Part shown: positions 47,345 to 56,178 of the stretch, piece by piece | Layout: each line of letters opens with the position of its first letter | How positions within the stretch are numbered: position 1 is the first letter of the stretch | Origin: Avichristensenella sp031549905 | GTDB taxonomy: Bacteria; Bacillota; Clostridia; Christensenellales; Aristaeellaceae | DNA length: 57,322 bases | Assembly (NCBI GenBank): GCA_031549905.1 | Contig: JAVBPC010000042.1 | Span: 1 to 57,322, forward strand | Direction: 5' to 3' | Translations under genes and position numbers: made by a program | Notes under the pieces: model-generated | Seen by the model: the letters and a program-made list of their open reading frames with translations, nothing else | What the model was told of the DNA's origin: nothing | Database searches by the model: none

Positions 47345-48498
47345 AAAAAACCGCCGTTTCGCCTGTTTTTGCGGTCAGCGTGCCGGCGCAGCAGCGCATC
47401 GCGCGTGTTTTTGACGCGTCCCGCTATTACATCGGCCAGCAGCGCCTCCAGGGCATCCCCGACCGCAGGGCCGGACAGGCCCGCTTCCACCATATCTTTC
47501 CCCGATACTGCCAGCTGATCCAGCCGGTAGCAGTCGCCCCTGGCAACAACCGCATCCAGCGTTTCAAGCGCTTGCCGGTTTTCTTGCAGGATCAGCGCCT
47601 GGCGCGCCGCGTCCTCCCCCGCGCGGTTCAGCAGCGCCCGGATGGACGGCGCATCCGGCGGTATCGGTACCGCCGTTTCGCGCACAAGCAGCGCCACGCG
47701 CGTTTGCAGGAACCGGCTTGCCTTCAGGCGCATCAGGATGGCCTCGGCGGGCAACCCTTTTAGCAGCGCAGCCAGCTGGATTTCCGGCGCGGGGGGTAAC
47801 CCTTCCGGTACGGCAACTTGTCTCAGCTCCGGGATGGGCACCTGCAGCACCGGCAGAAAGCGCGCGGAAACGCGGGAAAAATCCATGCCGCACAGTTCCG
47901 CCAGGATGCGCTCCGCCGCAACATGGGCAAGCGTTTGCCTGGCATCCAGCATCGCCTGCGCGGTCTTTTCCTCAATTTCAAAGCCGTACCTGGATGCAAA
48001 CCGAAGCGCCCGCAGGATGCGCAGCGCGTCCTCCGCGAAGCGGCGCGCAGGCTCACCCACACAGCGAATGACGCCCGCCGCAAGGTCAGCCTGCCCGCCG
48101 AAGGGATCAATCACCTCGCCCAAATCCGACAGCGCCATCGCGTTGATTGTGAAATCGCGTCGGGACAGGTCTTCCACAATATCGGCGGTAAACGTCACGG
48201 CGTCCGGCCGCCGGTGGTCGGTGTACGCGCCATCCACGCGGAATGTGGTGATCTCCACCGCGCCGCCGCGCGTCACCACGGTGACCGTGCCGTGCTTCAC
48301 ACCGGTCAGCAGCACCCTTTGGCCGCGAAACACCGCCTGTACCTGCGCGGGCGTGGCAGCGGTAGCGATGTCGTAGTCGCCCGGCGCGCGGGAAAGCAGC
48401 AGATCGCGCACCGACCCGCCCACGCAGTACGCGGCAAAGCCACCCTCGCGCAAACGGCGCAGGGTTTCCAGCACAAAATCAGGCAGATGATACGTCAT
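47341..48498 (-). CDS. cca: CCA tRNA nucleotidyltransferase / poly(A) polymerase family
   Basis: 385 residues, class II nucleotidyltransferase. GGSVRDLLLSRAPGDYDIATAATP (motif A with the DxD carboxylates), RRDFTINAMAL, and RFAEDALRILRALRFASRYGFEIEE; helical C-terminal part. Adds CCA to tRNA 3' ends; no HD domain. The ATG at 48498 has no Shine-Dalgarno sequence. A TTGACA lies at 48534-48529 with a weak -10 (TTAATT) 7 bp before the ATG, so a leaderless transcript is possible. Confidence 0.92.
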   Translation of the reverse strand: MTYHLPDFVLETLRRLREGGFAAYCVGGSVRDLLLSRAPGDYDIATAATPAQVQAVFRGQRVLLTGVKHGTVTVVTRGGAVEITTFRVDGAYTDHRRPDAVTFTADIVEDLSRRDFTINAMALSDLGEVIDPFGGQADLAAGVIRCVGEPARRFAEDALRILRALRFASRYGFEIEEKTAQAMLDARQTLAHVAAERILAELCGMDFSRVSARFLPVLQVPIPELRQVAVPEGLPPAPEIQLAALLKGLPAEAILMRLKASRFLQTRVALLVRETAVPIPPDAPSIRALLNRAGEDAARQALILQENRQALETLDAVVARGDCYRLDQLAVSGKDMVEAGLSGPAVGDALEALLADVIAGRVKNTRDALLRRHADRKNRRNGGFF

Positions 48499-48550
48499 AT
48501 TAGGTAATTAAGCACAGTTGGAAGGGCATGTCAAGCAAAAGAAGCAACGC

Positions 48551-48579
48551 TTGCATTTTGGCGGCAATCGCAGTAGAAT
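48551..48579 (+). promoter_or_regulatory. Sigma-A promoter of ktrB-ktrA
   Basis: TTGCAT (48551-48556), 17 bp, TAGAAT (48574-48579). Confidence 0.65.
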
Positions 48580-48616
48580 GCAACGGTCAAAACGGAAAGA
48601 ACCGAAGGGTGGTAAT

Positions 48617-49999
48617 ATGCGGTTTTTGCAAAGGGCCATTGCCGTGCTCAAACGGGCAATGCGGATCAACAGGGTTTTTTCCCCTGCCAGGGTCATGGTG
48701 TTGGGCTTCATGTCAATTATACTGCTGGGAGCCTGTCTGCTTCAGCTGCCAATTGCGACAAACCACAGCGAAAGGGTACCGTTTCTTTCCGCGCTATTCA
48801 CCGCCACCTCGGCCACTTGCGTCACGGGCCTTATCGTCAGTGACACATACGCCACCTGGACCGTATTCGGGCGTGTCGTCATCCTTTGCCTCATCCAAAT
48901 CGGCGGGCTGGGTTTCATGTCCATTATGTCCATCTTCTTCTTCCTTACAAGCAAAAAAATAGGCGTCTCGGGCAGGCTGCTGATGGTGCAGTCGCTGGGC
49001 CTTTCCGATATGAAGGGCGTGGTGCGGCTGGTGCGCCACGCGTTGCTTGGCACGCTCATCATGGAAGGCATCGGCGCGGTCATCCTCTGGATACGCTTCG
49101 CGTTTGATTTCGGTATATGGGCAGGGCTTGGCATGGGCATTTTTCATTCCATTTCCGCATTTTGCAACGCCGGGTTTGACCTGATGGGCAAGGCCGCCCC
49201 CTATTCCAGCCTGACAGCATACGCGGGCGATCCCGTGGTGAACTTCACGGTCATGGCGCTGATCATCATCGGCGGAATGGGTTTTTTTGTATGGGAGGAT
49301 GTTTTGACGCACCGCCGGTTCAAGCAGCTGCACCTGCATACAAAGCTGGTGTTGACGATCTCCTTGGGGCTGGTCGCGGCGGGCTCCGTTCTTTTCTTCC
49401 TGGCGGAGCGTGAGAACCCCGCCACGCTGGGCGGCATGTCCACCCCGCAGGCGCTGCTGGCCAGCCTGTTCCAGTCTGTATCGCCCAGAACCGCCGGGTT
49501 CAACACCATCGACCAGGCATCGCTGTCGGATGCATCCAAGCTGCTGACCACGCTGCTGATGTTTATCGGCGGGTCGCCCGGTTCCACCGCCGGCGGCATC
49601 AAAACCGTCACGGCGGGGCTTTTGATCATGTCCGCAATCAGCACGGTGCGCGGCAAAGAGAATGTTTCCGCGTTTCAGCGCACCATCGCTCCCCGTCAGG
49701 TGATTGATGCGCTTGCACTGACGGCCATTTCCCTGGCGTGCTGTTTCGCAAGTTCCATGCTGGTTTCCCTTGCAGAGGGGGCCGGTTATATCGATATTCT
49801 GTACGAAACGGTTTCCGCGTTTGGCACGGTGGGCCTCACCACGGGCATCACGCCGTCGCTGACCGTTTTTTCACAGGTAATCATCATTCTGCTGATGTTC
49901 TTCGGGCGGGTTGGCATCATGACCATCGTCTTTGCGACCATTCTGAACCGCGACAGGCACGAAAAGGCCAAATACCCGGATGCCCGCGTGATGATGTAG
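48617..49999 (+). CDS. ktrB: TrkH/KtrB-family potassium channel subunit
   Basis: 460 residues with four M1-P-M2 repeats. Selectivity-filter loops are visible: TSATCVTGLI, FCNAGFDLMG, TAGFNTI (after SVSPR) and GTVGLTTGIT. The FIGGSPGSTAGGIKTVT segment is conserved. Forms a Na+- or H+-coupled K+ pathway gated by the cytoplasmic KtrA ring. ATG 48617 with AAGGGTGG upstream; the longer frame from 48518 overlaps the promoter. Confidence 0.93.
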   Translation: MRFLQRAIAVLKRAMRINRVFSPARVMVLGFMSIILLGACLLQLPIATNHSERVPFLSALFTATSATCVTGLIVSDTYATWTVFGRVVILCLIQIGGLGFMSIMSIFFFLTSKKIGVSGRLLMVQSLGLSDMKGVVRLVRHALLGTLIMEGIGAVILWIRFAFDFGIWAGLGMGIFHSISAFCNAGFDLMGKAAPYSSLTAYAGDPVVNFTVMALIIIGGMGFFVWEDVLTHRRFKQLHLHTKLVLTISLGLVAAGSVLFFLAERENPATLGGMSTPQALLASLFQSVSPRTAGFNTIDQASLSDASKLLTTLLMFIGGSPGSTAGGIKTVTAGLLIMSAISTVRGKENVSAFQRTIAPRQVIDALALTAISLACCFASSMLVSLAEGAGYIDILYETVSAFGTVGLTTGITPSLTVFSQVIIILLMFFGRVGIMTIVFATILNRDRHEKAKYPDARVMM

Positions 50000-50011
50000 G
50001 GAGGTATGGCA

Positions 50012-50668
50012 ATGAGTTCTTATTTGGTAATCGGCATGGGGCGCTTTGGCAGCGCGATGGCAACCGAGCTGTACAGGCTGGGGCATGAGGTGTTCGTCAT
50101 CGATGAACACGAGGAAAGCATCGCCAAGGTGGTTGACTATGTAACGCACGCAATCGTTGGCAACGCGAATGATGAATCGGTTCTCAAATCCATCAGCGTC
50201 AGCCATTTTGACTGCATCGTGGTGGCTATCGCCGGCGGCATTGAGGAAAGCGTTCTGATCACGCTGATGGTCAAGGAAATGGGCGCCAAGCGGATCATCG
50301 CCAAGGCGCAGAACGAACAGCACGCCAAGGTGCTGGACCGCGTGGGCGCGGATAAGGTCATTCGCCCGGAGCATGACATGGGCAAGCGCCTTGCGCACTC
50401 CCTGGCGCACCGCAACATCATTGACCTGATCGAGCTTTCGGAAGACCACCGCATCGCGGAAATATCCCCGTTAAAGGCCTGGCTCGGCAAAACGCTGGGC
50501 GAAACCAATCTGCGCAGAAAATACGGGCTGACGGTGCTGGCCATCCGCAGCGAGGGTGAGAAAGAGGTCAAAATTTCGCCCGATGCGGATATGCACATCA
50601 AAAGCGGCGATGTCTTGGTTGTGATCGGCGCGATAAGGGATCTGGATGCTGTCGGGGAGATGGCGTAG
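50012..50668 (+). CDS. ktrA: KtrA/TrkA-family potassium uptake regulatory subunit
   Basis: 218 residues: RCK-N Rossmann domain with GMGRFGSAMATEL and the acidic VFVIDEHEE, then a TrkA-C domain (about 140-218). Binds ATP/ADP or NAD(H) and gates KtrB. The ATG at 50012 is preferred (GGGAGG 7 nt away) over one at 50006. Confidence 0.94.
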   Translation: MSSYLVIGMGRFGSAMATELYRLGHEVFVIDEHEESIAKVVDYVTHAIVGNANDESVLKSISVSHFDCIVVAIAGGIEESVLITLMVKEMGAKRIIAKAQNEQHAKVLDRVGADKVIRPEHDMGKRLAHSLAHRNIIDLIELSEDHRIAEISPLKAWLGKTLGETNLRRKYGLTVLAIRSEGEKEVKISPDADMHIKSGDVLVVIGAIRDLDAVGEMA

Positions 50669-50672
50669 GCCA

Positions 50673-51821
50673 TTATCCCACCGCCGGCGTATCCACCCGA
50701 AACAGCATGATATCCCCCTCTTTTTGCGGAATCGCGCCATAAACCCACAGGTTTCCCTGCACATCCCGCACGATGCCCTGCGGGTTGAAATCCGCCAGCG
50801 GCGGCGTTACCGCCCACTGGTCAAGGATTGCACCCTGCTCATCCAGCCACGACAGTGTGAGAGAGCCCACGCCCTCCGCATGATTGCCACTCACGATGAC
50901 AAAGGTATCCTGCGCCGCTGCCGCATAAAAGGATTGCTGGTCTTCCGTATGTTCAATCTGCTTTTCCCATAGGATTTCGCCGCTGCCGTTCACCATCAGC
51001 GCAAACCCCATGGTGCTGCCGTCTTGGCCGAAATAGCGCCGCCCCGCGATAAATGCGCGGCCGTCCTCCAGGGGCAGCCTCGCCAGAATCGTATCGTTGC
51101 CGCCTGTCCGCAGCGCCCATTCGGCTTCGCCTGCCGCTGAAACGAAAAGCAGCAAACCGCGCTTGCCTGCAACCTCACCATAATCGCCAATCGGGCGCAG
51201 GTCGCTATACACACCCGTCAGCAAAAAGCCGCCGTTCCAGGCGATGCCGTTGCTCAGGTAGCACCAATCCGGCTTGTGCGCCAATTGCAGCGGGTACTGC
51301 GCGCTCCATGCCGTCTGCCCATCCAGCGCAATGAATGCCGCGCGGGGAGATAGCCCTCTCTCTTCCATACTATTTCCGCTCAGCACGATCATGCCGTCAT
51401 CCGTGGGTATCCCCGCAAATGCCCAATCGGGCAGGGGGTGCTCCGCTTCTACGCCCCCATTCTCGTGTAGTATCACCAGGCTGCGCACATCCCTGCCGTT
51501 CTTGCCTGCCACAAGCAGTGCGGCAACCCGCCCATCCGGCAAAGCACGGGGAGAAAAGAGCGCGTTCGCTGAACCTTCCGAAGCAAACTTTATTTCCCAT
51601 ACTCCGCGCCCCTGCGCATCAATCCGCCAAACGAGTGCGTCTTTGCCGGCCCATCCCGAAATCAAGAAACCGCCGTCCGGCAGCGCAAGTACGCCCGTTC
51701 CCCCATCGTACTGCGCGCCGCCAACAACGATAACATCCCCCGCGCCTTCCCCCAGGGAAGCAGACGCGCCGCAGGTTGCCAACACAAGCAGCAGCAAAAC
51801 CGCTATGTTCCTCTTTTGCAT
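50673..51821 (-). CDS. Secreted beta-propeller-like protein
   Basis: 382 residues with a signal peptide (MQKRNIAVLLLLVLATCGASA). The rest consists of repeated short beta blades with ALPDGGFLISGWAGKDALVWRID, ALPDGRVAALLVAGKNG, LEDGRAFIAGRRYFGQDGS and DVQGNLWVYGAIPQKEGD, like PQQ/YVTN-type or delta-60 repeat propellers. No enzymatic motif seen. The Cys at residue 17 has a poor lipobox (LATC), so lipoprotein status is uncertain. GAGGTGG before the ATG at 51821. Converges on ktrA (4-bp gap). Confidence 0.7.
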   Translation of the reverse strand: MQKRNIAVLLLLVLATCGASASLGEGAGDVIVVGGAQYDGGTGVLALPDGGFLISGWAGKDALVWRIDAQGRGVWEIKFASEGSANALFSPRALPDGRVAALLVAGKNGRDVRSLVILHENGGVEAEHPLPDWAFAGIPTDDGMIVLSGNSMEERGLSPRAAFIALDGQTAWSAQYPLQLAHKPDWCYLSNGIAWNGGFLLTGVYSDLRPIGDYGEVAGKRGLLLFVSAAGEAEWALRTGGNDTILARLPLEDGRAFIAGRRYFGQDGSTMGFALMVNGSGEILWEKQIEHTEDQQSFYAAAAQDTFVIVSGNHAEGVGSLTLSWLDEQGAILDQWAVTPPLADFNPQGIVRDVQGNLWVYGAIPQKEGDIMLFRVDTPAVG

Positions 51822-51892
51822 AATCCACCTCACAAGGGTTTATATGGTAAACGATTTAGCCGCCATAATTGCTCCGCTTCCGGGCGCGAAGC

Positions 51893-51921
51893 TTGACGCC
51901 CTCATTCCCAAGTGCTACACT
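51893..51921 (+). promoter_or_regulatory. Sigma-A promoter of eda-uxaC
   Basis: TTGACG (51893-51898), 17 bp, TACACT (51916-51921). Confidence 0.7.
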
Positions 51922-51957
51922 TTACACAGCAAAAACGGTTAAGGATGTGAACCCTTG

Positions 51958-52728
51958 ATGGATCTGTTATCCGCCATTTCCCTGCGCGGCATCGTACCCG
52001 TCATCAAGCTGAACCGGCCAGAAGACGCCGTGCCGCTGTGCGGCGCGCTAAAGCGCGGGGGGCTTCCCGTGGCGGAGATTACCTTCCGCACCGATGCGGC
52101 GGAGGAATCCATCCGCCGGGTGCACCAGGCGCTGCCCGATGTGCTGCTGGGCGCGGGCACGGTGCTGACCACAGAACAGGCCGACCGCGCGGTAGCGGCC
52201 GGGGCCGCGTTCATCGTATCGCCGGGGCTCAACCCCACCGTCGTCAAACACTGCCTTTCCATCGGCGTGCCGGTGCTGCCCGGGTGCGCCTGCCCATCCG
52301 ATATTGAGCGCGCGTTGGAGCTAGGGCTGAAAACCGTGAAGTTCTTCCCGGCGGAAACGTTGGGCGGAATCGACGCGATCAAGGCGATGAGCGCGCCGTA
52401 CGGGCAGGTCACCTTCATCCCCACCGGCGGAATCGACGCGCAGAAGCTGCCCAAGTACCTGGCGTTCCCAAAGGTCTTGGCGTGCGGCGGCAGCTGGATG
52501 GTGAAGGAGCAATGGGTGGATCAGGGCAACTTTGACGCCGTGGAGGATGCGACACGCGCCGCGGTGGATCAAATGCTGGGTTTCACCTTGGGGATTGACG
52601 CGCTTGGCGCGCTGAACCGCGGGGAAACCGTAACCGTGCGCACGCACAGCCGCCGCCGCGCAGAGATGTACTTGGCAGAACGCGGCATCCCGCTGGAGGG
52701 CGGCCGCATTGCGTTGATTGAATCATAA
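51958..52728 (+). CDS. eda: KDPG/KHG aldolase with C-terminal extension
   Basis: Cleaves 2-keto-3-deoxy-6-phosphogluconate to pyruvate and glyceraldehyde-3-phosphate; final step of uronate catabolism. 256 residues. Catalytic Glu in AEITFRTD, Schiff-base Lys in KTVKFFPAE, GAGTVL and FIPTGGI. The aldolase ends near residue 210; about 45 further residues (TVRTHSRRRAEMYLAERGIPL...) resemble the end of the longer fused Eda proteins of Clostridia. The start may be ATG 51958 or TTG 51955; the ribosome site (AAGGA, 51941-51945) is distant and weak. Confidence 0.9.
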   Translation: MDLLSAISLRGIVPVIKLNRPEDAVPLCGALKRGGLPVAEITFRTDAAEESIRRVHQALPDVLLGAGTVLTTEQADRAVAAGAAFIVSPGLNPTVVKHCLSIGVPVLPGCACPSDIERALELGLKTVKFFPAETLGGIDAIKAMSAPYGQVTFIPTGGIDAQKLPKYLAFPKVLACGGSWMVKEQWVDQGNFDAVEDATRAAVDQMLGFTLGIDALGALNRGETVTVRTHSRRRAEMYLAERGIPLEGGRIALIES

Positions 52729-52747
52729 CAACCGGCTACAATAACAC

Positions 52748-52803
52748 GAAGGGGTTTCCTGCGAAATCCCTTTATGGCGCGGAATCATAGCGTTCGCGCC
52801 GCG
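52748..52803 (-). repeat. REP-like double-hairpin repeat, copy 3 (eda-uxaC gap)
   Basis: On the minus strand GGCGCG...CGCGCC then AGGGATTTC-GCAG-GAAACCCCT, joined by ATAA; the loop of hairpin 1 differs from copies 1 and 2. It ends right before the uxaC ribosome site. Confidence 0.65.
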
Positions 52804-52821
52804 AAAGGAGTACCTACTTTT

Positions 52822-54222
52822 ATGAAACGCTTCATGGGCAAAAATTTCCTGCTGGATACCGAAACCGCGCGCGAGCTGTACCACGACTATGCCGCCGACC
52901 TGCCGATCTGCGATTTTCACTGCCACATTCCCGTGCAGCAGATCGCTGAGAACGAACCGTTCACATCGATCGCGCAGGCGTGGCTGGGCGGCGATCATTA
53001 CAAGTGGCGCGCCATGCGCGTTGCGGGCGTTCCGGAAGCGCTGATCACCGGCGACGCCACCGATGAAGAAAAGTTCATGGCCTGGGCGGAAACAATGCCC
53101 AAGCTGATCGGCAACCCACTCTATCACTGGACGCACCTGGAACTGCAGCGCTACTTCGACATCGATGATCCGCTCTCCCCGCGCACCGCGGCGGACATCT
53201 GGAACGAGTGCAACCGCCAGATCGTGGATATGACGCCGCAATCGCTGATCGCGCAGTCCAACGTCAAAATCGTCTGCACCACGGATGACCCGGTGGATTC
53301 GCTGGAATGGCATCAGCGGCTGCGCACATCGAACGAATCCGGCGCGGAAATTCTGCCCGCATGGCGGCCCGACAAAGCGCTGAACATCGACCAGCCGACA
53401 TTCGGCCCATGGCTGCTGCAGCTTGAAAACGCCGTGGGGTTCGCGATCGGGGACTTTGAGACCCTCAAGCGCGCGCTGGCGCTGCGCCTGGAGTTCTTCC
53501 ACGCGAGCGGCTGCCGCCTGTCCGACCACGCGCTGGATACCGTGCCCCAGTCCGTCCCTTCGGATGCGATGGCGCAGGAAGCGTTCGTGGCGATGAAGCG
53601 CGGCGGCGCGGTGCTGGGGCAGCTCAGCGACGCATACCGCGCGACGCTGCTGACGTTCCTGGCCGGCGAATACAGCCGCCTTGGCTGGACGATGCAGCTG
53701 CACATCGGCGCGCTGCGCAACATGAACCGCCCAATGTTCGCAAAGCTAGGCCCGGATACCGGGTTTGATGCCATTGCCGACGGGCCGGTCATCCGCCCGC
53801 TGTCGGCGCTGCTTTCCGCGATGATGGAAAAGGGGCCGCTGCCCAGAACGCTGCTGTTCACCCTGAACGACAAGGACAACTACCCCCTTGGCGCGCTGGT
53901 GGGCGCGATGCAGCGCGACGGCGCGGCGGGTCATGTGGGGTTTGGCCCGGCGTGGTGGTTCCACGACCAGCGGGACGGCATGGCCAAACACATGCGCGCG
54001 CTGGCGAACGTGACGCCCATTTCCGAGTTCATCGGCATGACGACGGACTCGCGCAGCCTGCTTTCCTACACCCGGCATGAGTATTTCCGCCGCATCTTCT
54101 GCAACCAGCTGGCCAATTGGGTGGAAAACGGCGAATATCCCGAGGATTACCGCGCGCTGGAGATGATCGTGCGCAAGGTTTGCTACGAAAACGCGATGAG
54201 CTTGTTCCGCGGCAAGGAATAA
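52822..54222 (+). CDS. uxaC: Glucuronate/galacturonate isomerase
   Basis: Converts D-glucuronate to fructuronate or D-galacturonate to tagaturonate. 466 residues, amidohydrolase-like fold: KNFLLDTETARELYHDYA, the metal-binding CDFHCHI, VCTTDDPVDSLEWH, MQLHIGALRN, GFGPAWWFHDQ and MTTDSRSLLSYTRHEYFRRI. AAAGGAG (52804-52810) is 11 nt upstream of the ATG. Together with eda it makes the start and end of the uronate route; uxaB/uxuB, uxaA/uxuA and kdgK are not in the window. Confidence 0.96.
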   Translation: MKRFMGKNFLLDTETARELYHDYAADLPICDFHCHIPVQQIAENEPFTSIAQAWLGGDHYKWRAMRVAGVPEALITGDATDEEKFMAWAETMPKLIGNPLYHWTHLELQRYFDIDDPLSPRTAADIWNECNRQIVDMTPQSLIAQSNVKIVCTTDDPVDSLEWHQRLRTSNESGAEILPAWRPDKALNIDQPTFGPWLLQLENAVGFAIGDFETLKRALALRLEFFHASGCRLSDHALDTVPQSVPSDAMAQEAFVAMKRGGAVLGQLSDAYRATLLTFLAGEYSRLGWTMQLHIGALRNMNRPMFAKLGPDTGFDAIADGPVIRPLSALLSAMMEKGPLPRTLLFTLNDKDNYPLGALVGAMQRDGAAGHVGFGPAWWFHDQRDGMAKHMRALANVTPISEFIGMTTDSRSLLSYTRHEYFRRIFCNQLANWVENGEYPEDYRALEMIVRKVCYENAMSLFRGKE

Positions 54223-54247
54223 TACACCGCCTTGGGAGGCCCGTGCA

Positions 54248-55045
54248 TTGGAAACGCAACCCCTGCCAGACCTGCCGGACGCGGTTTGGGCACGCATACC
54301 GGACGGCGCGCGGTTTGAGGTAATCAAGGATAAACCGCGCGTCACCGTATACCGCATTGAGCACCCGACCGGCGCGCTGTACCTGAAAAGGGCGCTTAAC
54401 GGGCAGCTTGGCAATGAGCCGACGATGTGCATGCACCTGTTCCGCTGCGGGATGGGGCCGGAAGTGCTGGGCGACTGGCCGTCCGGCCCCGATCATTATT
54501 TACTGACCCGCGCGCTGCCGGGCAGGGATGCTCTGGCTTTTTTGGATACGCCCAGCGCGCTGGTCCGCATTCTTGCGGATGCGATGCGCAGGCTGCACGC
54601 GCTGCCGCCGGAGGGCTGCCTGGTGCGCAACACCGGCGAAATGATGCTGGACCGCGCCATGCGCAACGGCCGCAACGGCCGCGTAGACCATGGTCTGCTG
54701 CGCTTCATCGGCTTTGATGACGAGCGCGAAGCGTACCGCGAAATGTGCCTGCGCTCGGCATTCCCATTTTCCCAGCATATTTTGCACGGCGATTTTTGCC
54801 TGCCCAACTGCATTTTGGATGATGAATATACTGTGCGCTTCGTCGATCTGGGCTATGGCGGCGTGGGCGACCGGCATTACGATCTTTTCTGGATGGTCTG
54901 GTCCCTTTCATACAATCTGACCGATCACTACGCGCAGGAGTTCCTCAGCGCCTATGGCCGCGACCGCGTTGATATGGACGGGCTGCGCCTGTTTGCGCTC
55001 ATTTCGGCGTTCAACGGGTACCGCGGGCGGGATTATTACGACTGA
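54248..55045 (+). CDS. APH(3')-like aminoglycoside/small-molecule phosphotransferase
   Basis: 265 residues, the usual size for APH(3') enzymes. It has ILHGDFCLPNCILDD (catalytic HGDxxxxN, Brenner motif) and FVDLGYGGVGDRHYDLFWMVWSL (DxG metal site and the DR.xD segment), and the N-terminal LYLKRAL with the ATP-binding Lys. It keeps the CLPN motif of APH(3') rather than more distant homoserine-kinase-like proteins. TTG start at 54248 with GGGAGG 8 nt upstream. Codon use and GC look like the neighbours, so no sign of recent transfer; substrate unproven. Confidence 0.82.
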   Translation: METQPLPDLPDAVWARIPDGARFEVIKDKPRVTVYRIEHPTGALYLKRALNGQLGNEPTMCMHLFRCGMGPEVLGDWPSGPDHYLLTRALPGRDALAFLDTPSALVRILADAMRRLHALPPEGCLVRNTGEMMLDRAMRNGRNGRVDHGLLRFIGFDDEREAYREMCLRSAFPFSQHILHGDFCLPNCILDDEYTVRFVDLGYGGVGDRHYDLFWMVWSLSYNLTDHYAQEFLSAYGRDRVDMDGLRLFALISAFNGYRGRDYYD

Positions 55046-55123
55046 CCCCTGTCATTCTCCTTGCTGGAACTTTTTCCCATTTTTTGCGTCCAATAGTGCA
55101 ACAGCATAAAGGGAGAGATGACC

Positions 55124-55714
55124 ATGCGGAAATGGTTTGCTTTGATGATCAGCATCGCGGTTGTGATGGCGGCTGTACCCTGCGTTGCCGAAGACCTTGA
55201 CATGCGGGAAGCACTGCAAGAAACCTTGCAGGAAGGCGCCCGGCTGATTGCGGAAAACAAGATGGGCGACGGACAGGGCGTGCTGTGGGATGGCGAAGGG
55301 TTCTCACTTGTGCGTGATGAGCTGAACGACCCCGGCGTGCTGGACGGGCGCTACGGGCCGTTCTACAATGAACCAAGGGAGGCCGCCGGACTTGACCTTT
55401 CCTGCCCCATTTGGCCTGAAACCGTGCTTACCGATACGGAGGCATACTACGAAGCCGTCGACGGCACATGGGCGGTGTTCGTTTTGCGCGGTGATGAAAC
55501 CGCGTTGCGCGAATGGCTGGATGATTCCAGCGCGCTTCTACCTACGGATGATCCGGAAATTTTTCTGTTTATCCGCACCGTCGATAACCGCCAATATGCC
55601 GGATACGCGCGGCTGACCAAAAGCGGCAAAGAAGCGCGCCTGATCGGGCTTAGTGGCATCGGACTGATGGCGGATATCGGTGTTATGGCGGATTTTCTGC
55701 TGCAAACGGAGTAA
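55124..55714 (+). CDS. Hypothetical secreted protein
   Basis: 196 residues with a clear signal peptide (MRKWFALMISIAVVMAAVPCVAED, cleavage near residue 23). The mature part is acidic, alpha/beta, without Cys and without recognised motif. ATG at 55124 is preferred to one at 55118 because AAAGGGAG is then 8 nt away. Not in a clear operon with aph (78-bp gap without terminator). Confidence 0.6.
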   Translation: MRKWFALMISIAVVMAAVPCVAEDLDMREALQETLQEGARLIAENKMGDGQGVLWDGEGFSLVRDELNDPGVLDGRYGPFYNEPREAAGLDLSCPIWPETVLTDTEAYYEAVDGTWAVFVLRGDETALREWLDDSSALLPTDDPEIFLFIRTVDNRQYAGYARLTKSGKEARLIGLSGIGLMADIGVMADFLLQTE

Positions 55715-55751
55715 TTGTGGCGAAAACGGCGCAAACAACTTTTCCTTTTAG

Positions 55752-55779
55752 AAATTGTTCCAATCCCCCCGCATAGACT
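55752..55779 (+). promoter_or_regulatory. Candidate sigma-E promoter of spoIIID
   Basis: AAATT (55752-55756) and CATAGACT (55772-55779), 15 bp apart; the -10 matches CATACANT at all specified positions but one. spoIIID of B. subtilis is a sigma-E gene, which supports this reading. Confidence 0.45.
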
Positions 55780-55812
55780 GGCGTAAACGCCGGGTGCGGA
55801 GGGGGTTTTTTG

Positions 55813-56088
55813 ATGCAGGAGTATATCGAACTGCGCGTGCTGAAAACGGCTGAACACATTGTGGAAACGGGCGCGACGGTCCGGGAGGCGGCAAAGCTCT
55901 TTCGCGTCAGCAAGTCGACGGTACATAAGGATATGGGCGAGCGTTTGCCGGAGCTTGACCGGTCGCTTTTCCAGGATGTACGCCAGGTGCTGGACCTGAA
56001 TAAGGCCGAGCGCCACCTGCGCGGCGGCAACGCAACGCGGGAAAAGTATAAACATGTCGAAACATTGAAAATTATGTCAAAGAAATAA
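55813..56088 (+). CDS. spoIIID: Sporulation transcription factor SpoIIID
   Basis: 91 residues: MQEYIELRVLKTAEHIVETGATVREAAKLFRVSKSTVHKDM is the conserved helix-turn-helix, followed by the basic C-terminal helix region (NATREKYKH). Mother-cell regulator acting between sigma-E and sigma-K; it would control late genes such as the collagen-like protein. ATG 55813 with GGAGGGGG 7 nt upstream (TTG at 55810 is an alternative). Next to mbl as in Bacillus. Confidence 0.95.
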   Translation: MQEYIELRVLKTAEHIVETGATVREAAKLFRVSKSTVHKDMGERLPELDRSLFQDVRQVLDLNKAERHLRGGNATREKYKHVETLKIMSKK

Positions 56089-56134
56089 TTTTATGTTAAG
56101 GGAGGATTTTTTTTCATTGTGTAGAATGTAATAA

Positions 56135-56163
56135 TTCACACTTTCCATTCGTTTCTTTATACA
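56135..56163 (+). promoter_or_regulatory. Candidate sigma-A promoter of mbl
   Basis: TTCACA (56135-56140), 17 bp, TATACA (56158-56163), just before the AGAGAGGTG ribosome site. Confidence 0.45.
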
Positions 56164-56178
56164 AGAGAGGTGTTTGCC

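Noticed and set aside
50727..50745. GAATCGCGCCATAAA inside the propeller gene looked like a fourth repeat copy.
   Set aside because: Only the junction bases match; neither hairpin is present and it lies within a coding frame.
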